A stretch of DNA of 64,000 bases from contig NC_052483.1 in assembly GCF_009730915.1 (NCBI RefSeq), positions 2,790,001-2,854,000 on the forward strand, given 5' to 3'. Positions 21,684 to 33,600 of this stretch are shown here, piece after piece (the stretch's first letter is position 1; each line of letters starts with the position of its first letter). Origin of the DNA: Dioscorea cayenensis subsp. rotundata (Eukaryota > Streptophyta > Magnoliopsida > Dioscoreales > Dioscoreaceae). A model generated the notes under the pieces. The model did no database searches. It was not told where the DNA came from and was given only the letters and a program-made list of their open reading frames with translations. The translations under genes were made by a program, and so were the position numbers.

Positions 21684-24600
21684 ATGAAGGCCAAACCCAT
21701 CGTACAGCTCCTCCTCTCCATCATCGTTCTCCTCTTCGCTGTCGCCGGAGACTCCTTCGCCTTCCCCGAAGAGCTCTCGCCGATAGCTAAGCTCCGGCTT
21801 CCCTCCGGCCAGTCGGTGGCGAACTCTCCCGGCGCATCGTCGGGTTCCATTGTCGCCTGCAATCGCGTCCACTTCCGCGGTTTACCACGGCTTCAAAACC
21901 TTAGAAAATTCGCCCACTCCCGGAAAATCAGAGTCTCGGTCGATCAGGGGGATGGTTTCCTTCATCCTCTGACCGTCGAGGTCTGCCTCCATAGGTAATG
22001 GATCAAACCCTAGCTGATTGTGAGTGTTTTTCCTTTCTTTGATGTTAATCTTGTCTTGTTCTATTAGGAATTCGTCGATTGGGCTTTGCATGTGCTCTGA
22101 TTCTCAGTGGCAGAGGCTCTACAAAGGTTCTTGGATGCATTCTATATCGCCTTATGGAGACGTGATTTTGGACATTCGAAGGTCGATTAATTTCGCGAGT
22201 CCCATTGAGGTTTATAATGATGAAGGTGGATTTTCTTAAAATTTGATTGTTGGGATGAATTCATTGTTGGTGTTTGTTGTATTTCTTGAATTTAAAATTT
22301 GTTATTCTTTCCCAGAGTTCTTGTTTCATCGTGTGGTCTTTCTGGTCGTGGGAATGGTTTTGATGTTGCTGTCGAGGGTTCTCAGTGAGTCGTTAGTGTT
22401 CTATTATGGTAGTGCCATGACTATTGGTATTATTCTTGTTATTCTGATGATCCTTTTCCAGGTAATGCTTTCCTTTCTCATTTTCTTAGACTGTTGTATC
22501 AGCTTATGTTCTCTGTGTTGGGGAAATTGATATGTTTCATTAAACTTTGATTAAGGTCTTATGTTCTATGGCTACATCTCATTATGCTTTGATTAAGATC
22601 CTATGACCTATGGCTACATCTCAGTATGGTTTAATTGAGATCTTATGTTCCATGGCTACATCTCATTATGCTCTGATTAAGATCTTGTGTTCTATGACTA
22701 AATCTTATTATGCTTTGATTATGACCTTATGATTTATGGCTACATTGTGCATCTTGAAATGAGGACACCTTTTGTAAATACATGTTTGCTTTAGGATTTA
22801 GAGTCCTTTGTTGGTTAGGGTGCTATTGGATGTCATCGGGTATATCAGAGGAGTTGTAGTGGATGAAATGAAACAAAATCTCATGCCATTGTTTTTGTTG
22901 TTGTTGTTTGTTACTACTTTAAAATTGAAATGAGAATATTCTTGAGTTTCTTAAAATTGTTTTTCCAATTGATTGCTCTGAGTCAGTCTTTCTCTCATGG
23001 ATATCTACTTGGAAAAATGTTATTTGTTTTCTGTTTAACCATTTAGTTTTAACTTGTGAAGTACTCAGTTGCACACAAAATCTCACTTGTCTTTTGTAGT
23101 TTCAGTTGTATTTTATGGTGATGGTTGTAGTGGTAAAGATTACATATCTTTCACATGTTGTGGGTCTTTGTGTGAATACCTGACTTCTATGCCAAATGAA
23201 TTTTAACATTATACTCATTTCCTGACTTTCATTGGGAAAATCAGGAAATTAACCCCTTCAATTAACTGCATCTCTTGTTGTTTATTTGCTTGCAGGGCAT
23301 GAAGTTGCTGCCAACAGGCCGAAAAAGTTCACTAGCGATATTTATGTATTCATCAATTGTAAGCATCAATTTTTGAGTAAATTTCCAAGCTTTTCATGTT
23401 GTGTCTTATATTTCCTCTCAATGATGAATTACTTATTTATATAAATAGGTTGGCGCAGCCACTGTTATTCTACATTATGTTTCTGGATTATTACGCGCAG
23501 TCCTTATAGAGATTGGCATTGGTGAAGACATGCACAATCCTGTATGTAAGTTATCTTTACAGAGTTCTGACTACATTTACATTGTGTGGTAATGGCATGG
23601 ATGTTCAACTTTTGTCTTGTTGGTTAGGTTTGTTTGCGCATGGAACTTCAATTAGTGATCTGTTGAAAACAAAGAAAATTTTCTACCCTAATAAGGCTGC
23701 ACTGCTTTATGTATTTGTTCTACTATTTTGAGATTCTAAATCCCTTCTATGATTACCATTTGTCTTGTTTTAATGGGTTAGAACTTTAAAAGCAATATAA
23801 AATTTTTGATTAATGAATCAGTGTATTGTTTCTAAGTTCAAAAAACTTAAGGCTTAGTAAAATTTTCAGAGAGGTTAGCTTGATTTGCTTCAAGTATGTG
23901 AATTTTTGAGTAATCAGAAGCAAAAAAACCTTTTTTTGAGCTCATATGTATATATATATATATATGTCATTTATAACTTTGTTGTTCGCCTACATTTATA
24001 TCTTGTGCTTACTGGAGTGAATGAGCTAATATAGCCTTTCAGGTGGCTTCGTGTGGTGAAGAGTCTCCATGACCCTTCTTAATCTTAAATTCTTTTGAAG
24101 CATTAAGTGCTGGATTTCTTTTGTAAACCCTTGACTGAATATAGGTTTGGTTCAGTTTTTCAAGTATCAACAGGTTCGGTTTAGGTCTGCTTTTCCTATT
24201 CACTGGTTTTTCTATCGTTTGTGCTGTGAACTTGCGTGTCAGTTCAGTAAATGCAGGTTTTAATTTAACATGGCTGGAAAAAGAGAAGGGAAAATGACTT
24301 GGAGGTCTTTTTTAATTTTTAAAAGGACTTTCAAATCCCTAGAGCTTTATCTATGCCCGACAACTCTTTGCTATTTCAAACTTAGTCTTCAAGCATCTCT
24401 TTTTTAATAAAATTACCAATTTACCTTTTTAAATTTTTTTTTTCATCGTCTTTGGTGAGCTCTACGCGGTTGTTTGGTCACATCGACCTTGTAGTGGCTG
24501 GGGGAGCTTGCGTGAAACTAGGGTGAGCTTGTCCTACCGGCCTTGGGGAAGCTTGTTCCAGGCCCGACCAACTTGCATGGCCATAGCTTGCTTGCACGTG

Positions 24601-27600
24601 GTAGCTACTTGGGGTCAGGTTGAGCTTACCTTGCCTTAGTGAGTCGGCATGACCAGATTGGGCTCTCCTAATGGTGGGGCAGGCTTGCCCTAGCTTCATC
24701 CTGAGAGCTACATGGGGCGGGCAAGTTTGTTGGCTAGTAAGAGACATGGAGTGAAAATGTGAAGCTAAAGGGTCAGAGTAGTAATTTTGAAAGTTATTAT
24801 TATTTTTTAAAAGGGGGTTAAACAAATTAATTTAACATCTAATGGGTTTTTAAATACATGTAGAAAAGGAGGACCTTTGGTTAAATAAACCATATGGAAG
24901 GACTTCATGGTCCGTTACTGAAAAGGAATGACAAACTACCATTGACGCAATTTATGTCAATGTGGAATTTGTCTCCTCTTGGAATCAAAACATATTGATG
25001 AGTTAGATGATGGGTGATATCAATAATGTCACGTAGATAGAGATAGGACTAGTTCTTTTCGGACTGGCTTTCTCTATTTCCTATTAAACTCAGGTCCATC
25101 GATTTGGGTGGGTTGGACTTCCTGTCAACAAAGAAAAGAACTGACAATGGTTTTTTTTCTCGTATTTGGGATTTGGGATTTGAGTGTAGGGTTAGATAGA
25201 TGATGTATTATATAAATAACACACTAATTTTATGGTTTAGCGTGCAATCATATTTTATTTTTAAATGATATATGTTTGGATTTATTATTTTTTTCGTGTC
25301 TTATATTTTTTTAAGGTCAACCTATTTTATTTTTCTATTTGTGTTATGTATTATCAAATTGATTAATTTATAACTTCTAAGGTGCAGATATGTGTCTATT
25401 GTAGGGTCTCCTCTTGAAATCACTTGCTTTTTAAGAGAAGCCGGATTCTACCATGCGGCTCAAATTCTTAAATTCCAAATTGATGTTGCTCTGGTGAGTG
25501 CATTAGTGGAGAGATGGCGGACGAAAACACATGTTCCACCTTACATGCGGTGAAACAACAATAACGTTGGAAGATGCGGCACTGTTATTGAGCTTACCCA
25601 TTAACGATCACGAAGTCATTGGGTAGACTTTCGGCTTAAGAAGTGTTTTTTGTGTGGAGTTGCTCGAAATGGTCCTACTTGCGGAGCAAAGGAAAGGTTA
25701 GAGTATAACACTAACGTGGCTTGAGGAAATATTTTGCATGTTGTCATACGATGTAGGTCAACGAGAGATAGAATGTTATGCACGTGCCTATATCCTAAGC
25801 CTTATCTGTTGCGTCCTCAAACAGAATGTCCCAGAACAGGGTTCATATGAAATGGTTATCACTTTTGAGGGATTTTACAGAAAATGGAAGATATAGTTGG
25901 GGTTCAGCATGTATAGTAACCCTGTATAAGCCTTTATGTCGTGCATCCAACAAGGATATGAAGAATATTAGTGGATTGATGATATTAATTCAATCATGGG
26001 CATGGTATAGGATTTCAAATATATCCCCTCGAACTTGTGTTATCGTCCATATGCGCATGTATTATCAATTTTTTTAACATTACTTGTTGCATTTCTAAGC
26101 GATACAGTAACTGGCTGTATACCTTCACATTGTGCTTGCTATTGTCATCCACTTCAATGTGTGCCCACCTAAAAAATGAGGATGATTTACAATTCAATTT
26201 ATTATAATCGAGTTAAAATGCAGCATCAATTTAATTTATTCTCACCTACGGGCCAGAGTAAAGGATATGACAAAACGGGTTCGAGGGGATATATTTGAAA
26301 TCCTGTACCATGTCCATGGTTGAAGTAATATCATCAATCCACTGATATTTTTCATATCCTTGTTAGATGCACGGCATAAAAACCTATACAGGGTTGCTAT
26401 ACGTGCTGAAACCCAACTGTATCTTCCGCTTTCTGTAAAATCCCTCTAAAGTGGTAACCGTTTCAAATGAACCTTGTTCTGGGACATTCGATTTGAGGAC
26501 GCAACCGATAAGCCTTAAGATATAGGCACGTGCATGGCATTCTATCTCTTGTTGACCTGCATCGTATAACAACATATCAGGTGTTTCCTCAAGCCACGTT
26601 AGTGTTATACTCTGAACTTCCCTTTGTTCCGCTAGTGGGACCACTCCGAGCAACTCTGCATAGAGAGCACTTCCTAAGCCGGAAGTTTGCCCAATGACTT
26701 CGCGGTTGTTAGTGGGTAAGCCCAGTAATAGCGAGACATCTTCCAATGTTATTGTTGTTTCACAGCATGTAAGGTGGAACGTGTGTTTTCGTCCGCCATC
26801 TCTTCACTAATGCGCTCACAAGAGCAGCATTAATTCGGAAATTAAGAATTTGAGCCGCATGGTAGAACTTGGCTTCTCTTGAAAGGCATGTGATTTCAGG
26901 ATGAGGCTCTACAATAGACACATGTCTGCACTTTAGAACCTAATCAGGTTGTAAGAAGTTATAAAATAATCAATTTGATAATAAATAACACAAATGGAAA
27001 AATAAAATAGGTTGACCTGAAAAAATATAAGACATGAAAAAAAAAATCATAAATCCTAACATATATCATCGAAAAATTAAATATGATTCCACGCTAGACC
27101 ATAAGCATTGGTGTTATTCATATAATACATCATCTATCTAACCTTTATCCCAAATCCCTACATAGTCAACTCGAAAAATTAAACACTAAACAATAAACTC
27201 TTAACCCTAAACATTAAGATCTAAACCCTAAATAGATAAAAATGTTTTAATAAAAAATAATATACAATTATCAATAAAAAAATTAACCTATTAATATAGC
27301 AGGTTGTCCAATCAGACATGCTTGGGTCGCTAATAAGACAATTATTAATATAATTAATAATTATGACATAATACAATTATTAATAAAAACTGATGGCATA
27401 CTGCAGTCATTAATAAAAAATTAACCTAATAATATAGTAAGTTATCTAAATAAACATTATTCGGTGCTAATATAATAATTATTAATGCAATAATTAATTA
27501 TGATATATTACAATTATTCATAAAAACTAATGACATAATACAATTATTAATAAAAGGCCTAAAAATATAGTGGGTTATTTAATTAAACATGCTTGGGGAG

Positions 27601-30600
27601 CCGCTAAGGCAATTATTAAAACAATTAATAATTATGACAGAATACAATTATTAATTTAAACTAATAATTTAATACAATTATTAATAAAAAATTAACCTAA
27701 TAATATGGTAGATTATCCAAGTATAAAAAAAATTACCTTTTCCAGTAAAATGGATGAAATGTGGTCACTCTATAATCTTAACAACGTCATCGAAAATTAT
27801 CAACAGAAATCCCGTACATGTATAAGTATAAAATACCGAACAATTAGAAGTTGAAATAGGATTAGAAGGGGAGAAAATGAGAATGGATGGGAGGTGATAT
27901 TAAGTGCGGATTATATAAGGGGAAAAAATGAAACAGTAACAAAAAAAAGGGTAACATTTCATCCATTGTTACCATTTTTATGGCCGTTAGTGGCCCAATT
28001 TTTTTTATTTAAAAAAAAGTGAAAATGGGAGTGCATATCCCGTTTTCACTTGTTCTTTTAATTTTTTTTGTAAAGAAAAGTGAAAACGGGAGATGCTCTC
28101 CCATTTTTGTATTTAAAAAAAAAGAACGAGAAAACTTTTCCCGTTTTCCCCTAAAATGCGTATTTTGGTAAATAATCCAAAAAATGCTTTTTTTTTTTGC
28201 AATATTTAAAAAAAAACCACTATTTTTTCTTGGACAAAGATGACGGAAAGATGCGCATCAGCTTTCATGGCCATTCTTGACATAGAAGGGATGGATTCTT
28301 AGGTCATGATCTGGTTTTGATGTGTTATTTGTGCTAAAGGACGATTTTCTTAGTTAAGTCTGATCTAGAGATCACGGTAGTGGGATAGAGCGTGCTGTGG
28401 CAACAGCCATCTCACCCTTGATTGAGGCCATGACCCTTATTTTAGCAGTCTTCCTAACAAGATCGTGGAGATATAATTGTTCTTCACTGGCTTGGTAGTG
28501 GTTCCGAACTCTCTCGAGGTGGTGGTGTTGGATTAAGATTATTTTGTTGTGGATGAAGATGATGAAAGCGGGTGCAATTGTCGTGGTTTTTCTTAACATT
28601 AAGGAGATCGATATCTTAGGTGGTAATTTAGTCTTGAGAAGTTGTTTGTGCCAAAAGATAATCCTTTCGCCTAAGTTGGATCATAAGATCATAGTGATGA
28701 GAATAAAGGGTGTTGCTATAGTGGGCACCCTTGGTCACGGCTAAGGCTCTTGCTTCAAGGAAGAAGAGTTATCCTAAGAAGAAGATCAAGAGCCATAGTC
28801 ACTCCTTTGACTTGCTAGCGGTGATGAATGCTTTTGAGGGTATTACGTTGCCTCTGGAATAGCTTGTCTTGGATGAAAGTAATGGAAGGTGTAGCCTTCT
28901 TGATCATTCCTGACATGAAAGAGATGGATATCTTGGGTGGTAACTTTGCCCTGTGGTATTGTTCGTACCAAAGAATAATCCTTCTTGTTAAGTCGGATTA
29001 AGAGATTGTAATAGTAAAGATAGAGGATGTTGTTGCAACATGCACATTGAGTTTGGTTACAGCCAAGGCCCCTCTTCCAACAATGGGGTGCTATCTTAGG
29101 AAGAGAATCATGAGACAATCATTCCTTCTTGACTCAATAGTGGCAGTTTGAACACGCTCAAGGTTATCACGCAAAATCATGATCATTTTGTTTTAGGCCA
29201 GGTGATACAAGGAAGTCCAACCTCCTCTGTTCCTGAGAAAGAGGAGATGGATGTCTTAGTCGAAACCTTGTGCTGTATAGTTGTTCGCACCAAAGGATGA
29301 TCTTCTTAGTTATGTTGGATCTAGAGATTGTGGTAGTAGAGATAGAGGGTGTTGCTATAGCGGTCATCACAATCTTAGTCGAGGCTAAAGCAATTATTCC
29401 AACGCTAAGAAAAGGATTGTGGAGAGGTAATTGCTTTTCATCGACTCGGTAGTAGTTGTGAATGATCTTGAGGTCGTCATGCCGGATTAAGACCATTTTG
29501 TTATGGGCAAAGATGACAAAAGGTGGTGTAGCCTCGGTAGCCTTTGTGGTGGTTCTTGAGTTCGACGAGATGGATGTCTTGGGTGGTAACATTGTCTTAA
29601 GGAGTTCGCATAAAAAAATAATCCTCTAGGCTAAGTTAGACCGAGAGATCGTAGCAGTGAAGATATCGGGTGTTGCTATAATGGGCACGTCAAGTTTGGT
29701 CACATCTAAGATCCCTATTCCAAAGAAAATGAGGCTTCTTAACAAGAGGATCAGGAGACGTAGTTATTCTTCATCAACTAGATAGCTGTAACGGTCTAAC
29801 GGGCCGTCCAGTAGTGACTTGGCATTATCGAGGTAATCTTGGCTGAGAGGAAAGAGGCCAAGAATATTCTAAGTATGGAAACCCCTCGGTAGGCAGATGC
29901 ACGGAAAAATCTATCTTGACAACCGAGGGGTGTTCGGGAAAATTTGCCGCAACCGAGGGAGCCTTGTTGCATGACCGAGAAAACTTGTCGCGGGAAGTTG
30001 ACCAAGCAGACGTGGCTAAGAAAACCTTCCGCTACCGGATGGGCTCGCAGGTGTGACCAAGAGACATGAGCGTGCGTGCGTGGGCTGGCTGCCATGCTCG
30101 CGTGACCGAGATACGTGCGGGGAGTGCCCGCGCGCGTCCAATGGACGTGGGCGGTTGAGGAGCCGGTGGTTGCTCCAGACGGTTGCTGAAGTAATGGAAT
30201 AGTGGGCGGTTCCTCCAAGAGGTTGCTCTAATCATCCACTAAGGTGATGGAGGACATGGGCGCTCAGTCATGGGCAAGTGGCTTTGACCAAAGACATGAG
30301 CGGGAACGGTTGCAATGGGCGGTTGCTAGAGCGGTTGACGCATGTTCATGATGATCTTTGGCGGTAACGGTTGGGGTAGACGGTTCCACCGAGGGGGCAT
30401 GATCTCCTAAGGATGGAAAAAGTGGGCAGTTTCTCATCCATTTTTATGTAGTGAGGTGATTCCTCATCCCATGACCACTAGTGGCCGGTTTTTGGTAATT
30501 TCCATGTAGTGGGCGGTTTTGGTAACCGCTAAGGTCTCTTGGTGGCTTACATAAATAGGCCTTGTAGCTGGCAATTTTGTAGGGCTCGAGTGATCGAGCA

Positions 30601-33600
30601 AGCATTGAGGGATGCATGTGTAATCGTCGAGAGTTGATCTAGTTGGGAGAGATCAATAAAAGGCTAAGCTAAGTTTGGGCTGTCTATCTTTGTATGTGTT
30701 CTTATTTACTTCCGTTTGTGCTTTATTGACCCTTGTGGTGGGGTGAGGTTTTGGCTGGCAACGGGCAAGGGCTGTCGTTGCGCCATCACAGTGCCTCCAG
30801 AAAAAAAAAAAACTAAGGCATTCTCGCCGCGGTAACCTTCCATCAATAGGATTGTGACAATAGCTTTGGTAAATGCTTATGGACATTGCGTTGTATCATG
30901 ATTATTTTGCTTTGGATGAAGGTGATGAAAGGAAGTGCAGCTTTGGTAGTTCCTGATATTGAGGAATAGATGCCTTGGGTGATGACCTGGTCTTAAGGAA
31001 CCAATCACACTTCTTCTAAAGGATAATCCTCTCAAGTAAGTTGGATCGAGAGATTGTAGTGGCAAAGACGGGATGTTGTTGTAGCCAGCACCTTAACTAA
31101 GTCAAGGCTTTTTCTCCTATGCATGGGATTCTTGCTATGAGGATGGCAAAGACACAGTCGATCTTCATCAACTCGATAATAGCGGGCTTTCGAGGTCATT
31201 AAGTTGGCTCAAGATCATTTTGTTTGAACAAATGTGACGGAATGAGGGGTAGATTCACTTGTTCCCAACATCGAGGCATATAGATATCTTGGATGGTCAC
31301 TTGGTCCTGAAGAGCTGTATGCATTAAAGGATGATCTTCCCGGCTGGATCGTAATAGTAGAGATAGAGGTTGCTGCTATAGTGGCCATCTCAACCTTTAT
31401 TAAGGTTAATACCTTTCTTTCAATAAAGGGAAGTTTTCCTAAGGAAAGGATTGCGGAGATGCAATTGCTTTTTATCGACTCAGTAGTGGTTGTAAACACT
31501 TTCAAGATCATCGTACTAGATCAAGACTATTTTCCCTTGGATGAAGATAACTGAAGAAAACACAATCTCCTTGGTTATTTGCAACATCGAGGAGATTTAT
31601 ATCTTTGTGTAGTGACTGGTCCTAAGGAGTTGTTCTCATTAAAGGATGGTCCTCTTGGCTAGTTCGAATCGAGAGATTGTGCTAGTGAAGATAGAGGTTG
31701 TTGCAACAGTATGTACCTTGACCTTGATTGAGGTGAAAACCCTTTCTCCATTGAAGAGGAGTCTAAGTAGAGGATTGCTGTGACACAATCACTTTTCACT
31801 AATGTCGTAATGATGGTGAATGCTCTTGAGATTGTCATGCTGTATCAAGACCATTTTGTCTTTGAAGAAGGTGATGCGAGGGAATTGCAGCCTTCTTGGT
31901 TGTTCCTGATATCAAGAAGATGGGTGTCTTGGGTGATGACTTGGTCTCGAGTAGCTGTTCGTGCCAATGGATGATCCTCTCAGCTAAGTTGGATGAGATC
32001 TAGAGATCATGGTAGCGGAGATGGAAAATGCTGTTATAGGGGGCATCTTAGTCAAGGCCAAGGCCTTTTTTGACATTTTAAGGGGACACAGTGGTTTTTC
32101 CTTGGCCTACTCATGAATCAATTCACTCACTTCACTACAAAAATAGGTCCAACTCAGCAATTTGCAATTTCCTCCACTTTTCTTCCAAAGCAACCCTCTT
32201 TTCTAACACCACCCTCCTTCTCCCCCCACCTCTTATCTTCTTCAATCCATGCTTTAATACTTCTTCCAAGCCCAAACAATTGATACCAGCAACACCAAAT
32301 CCCTTATCAAACCCACCCCATTTTTGTCAACTTCCGCATCCTCAAGCAACTCTGCAGCGGAAGCCTTGCTATTTCCTTTTATTTTATCATTTGACTCGAC
32401 CATTTTTCCACTGATTCCTTCTTTTACTACAAATTTTCTTGGACAACTCAAATCCATTCAGCTTATAGGCCTTAGAGAAAGTGGTGATTTTTTTTTTAAG
32501 GCAATAATTTTCTTTTTCTATGCCCAGTTGTCATCAACAAAGGGTGGTAAAAAAAAAAATAATAAATAAAATAATCTTTTTAGCATCATGTTTCCACAAA
32601 CAAATTGTCAAATCCAAATGTCAAGAGAGCATCTCAAGATATTCTATGAGTCTATATTTTTCCCACTTCATAGACCTAAATTATGTTAGATGATAAAGCT
32701 TCTCATGATTGAAGTCTGAACATTGGTTGAAAATTTTTCAAAGACTACCAAAATCCTCATTCTTGATCAAATGAAGAATTACCTTCCTCAACATTATGAT
32801 TTTCTATAAGCTTGGAGAGCTTGTTTCTTGGGCATCACTCAAGGGTCTACCATTTTAGAATCCAAGTACACAGATGCTATGTTGCAAAGGATTTGTTGGG
32901 TTCTCCTGTACTTTGAGTATTTAGAATTGCTAGTGTTGCCAAATTGCTAAAATTGACACCAGTGGGAACATTAGGTTGAAGAGATTGGTGATGAGTGATG
33001 TGGTAAGTGGTAAATACCCATTGGAAATTTTAATTTTTAATGCCAACTTATTGTAGGGCCAGTGGTTGAGCATTTTATACCTCTGGTTATGCTCTTGAAT
33101 GTATCATCCTCAGTTGCAGCTACCTTTGATTTCGGTTATTCGGCAGTTGTCCTCTTCAGTGCCAGAGTGTCAGGACATGGTTTTTCATCTACTTGAATTT
33201 GTGACATCTTGGGGATGAACAACAAGACAATGCGGACGACTTGTTTTTGCTCGCATGTATTCCTTTGGTAAGCTATGTCCGTATGTCAAGCTTTGAAAGA
33301 GGGCTAGGTTAGCACCTGTCAATTTATGTTGTTGGTCGTGCAAGCAGGTTTGGCTTAGTTCCTTGGTTGGGCCTTGCCTCTTGGACCAAAGATTTGTGTG
33401 GCCGAGCATTCTGCCAAGCTCCTTAAGAACATCCCTTTCCTTTATATGGCTTGGGGAGGTCAAGACACTTTTGCTACTCCATGGTATGAAGGGCTTGTTT
33501 TGTCTGTCTGTTTTTCTTCAGTGAGTTATCCTTGTGTCGAGCTTTGGATGAGGGCTTTGGTCAGTGCTTGAACAAATTCGTAATGCTACTTGTTCAGGCA

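Larger units (their letters stand above)
25160..27175. repeat. Large inverted duplication, about 0.88-kb arms, 0.24-kb spacer
   Basis: 25160-26034 and 26279-27175 are reverse complements at clearly high identity, with anchors GGGTTAGATAGATGATGTAT near one end and GGATTTCAAATATATCCCCT at the inner end. The spacer is 26035-26278. Since it lies in an intron of a transcribed gene, the pre-mRNA could fold into a very long hairpin. Confidence 0.88.

Noticed and set aside
21530..22091. Minus-strand frames overlapping exon 1 of the PNET2-like gene
   Set aside because: Shadows of GC-rich coding sequence; the plus strand has the signal peptide and spliced continuity.
29796..30218. 140-residue minus-strand frame
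   Set aside because: It lies in the LTR, has biased composition and no family resemblance.
27263..32080. Regularly spaced repeats that might suggest a CRISPR-like array
   Set aside because: Units are 137 and 315 bp, diverged and head-to-tail without short identical repeats; this is a plant genome.
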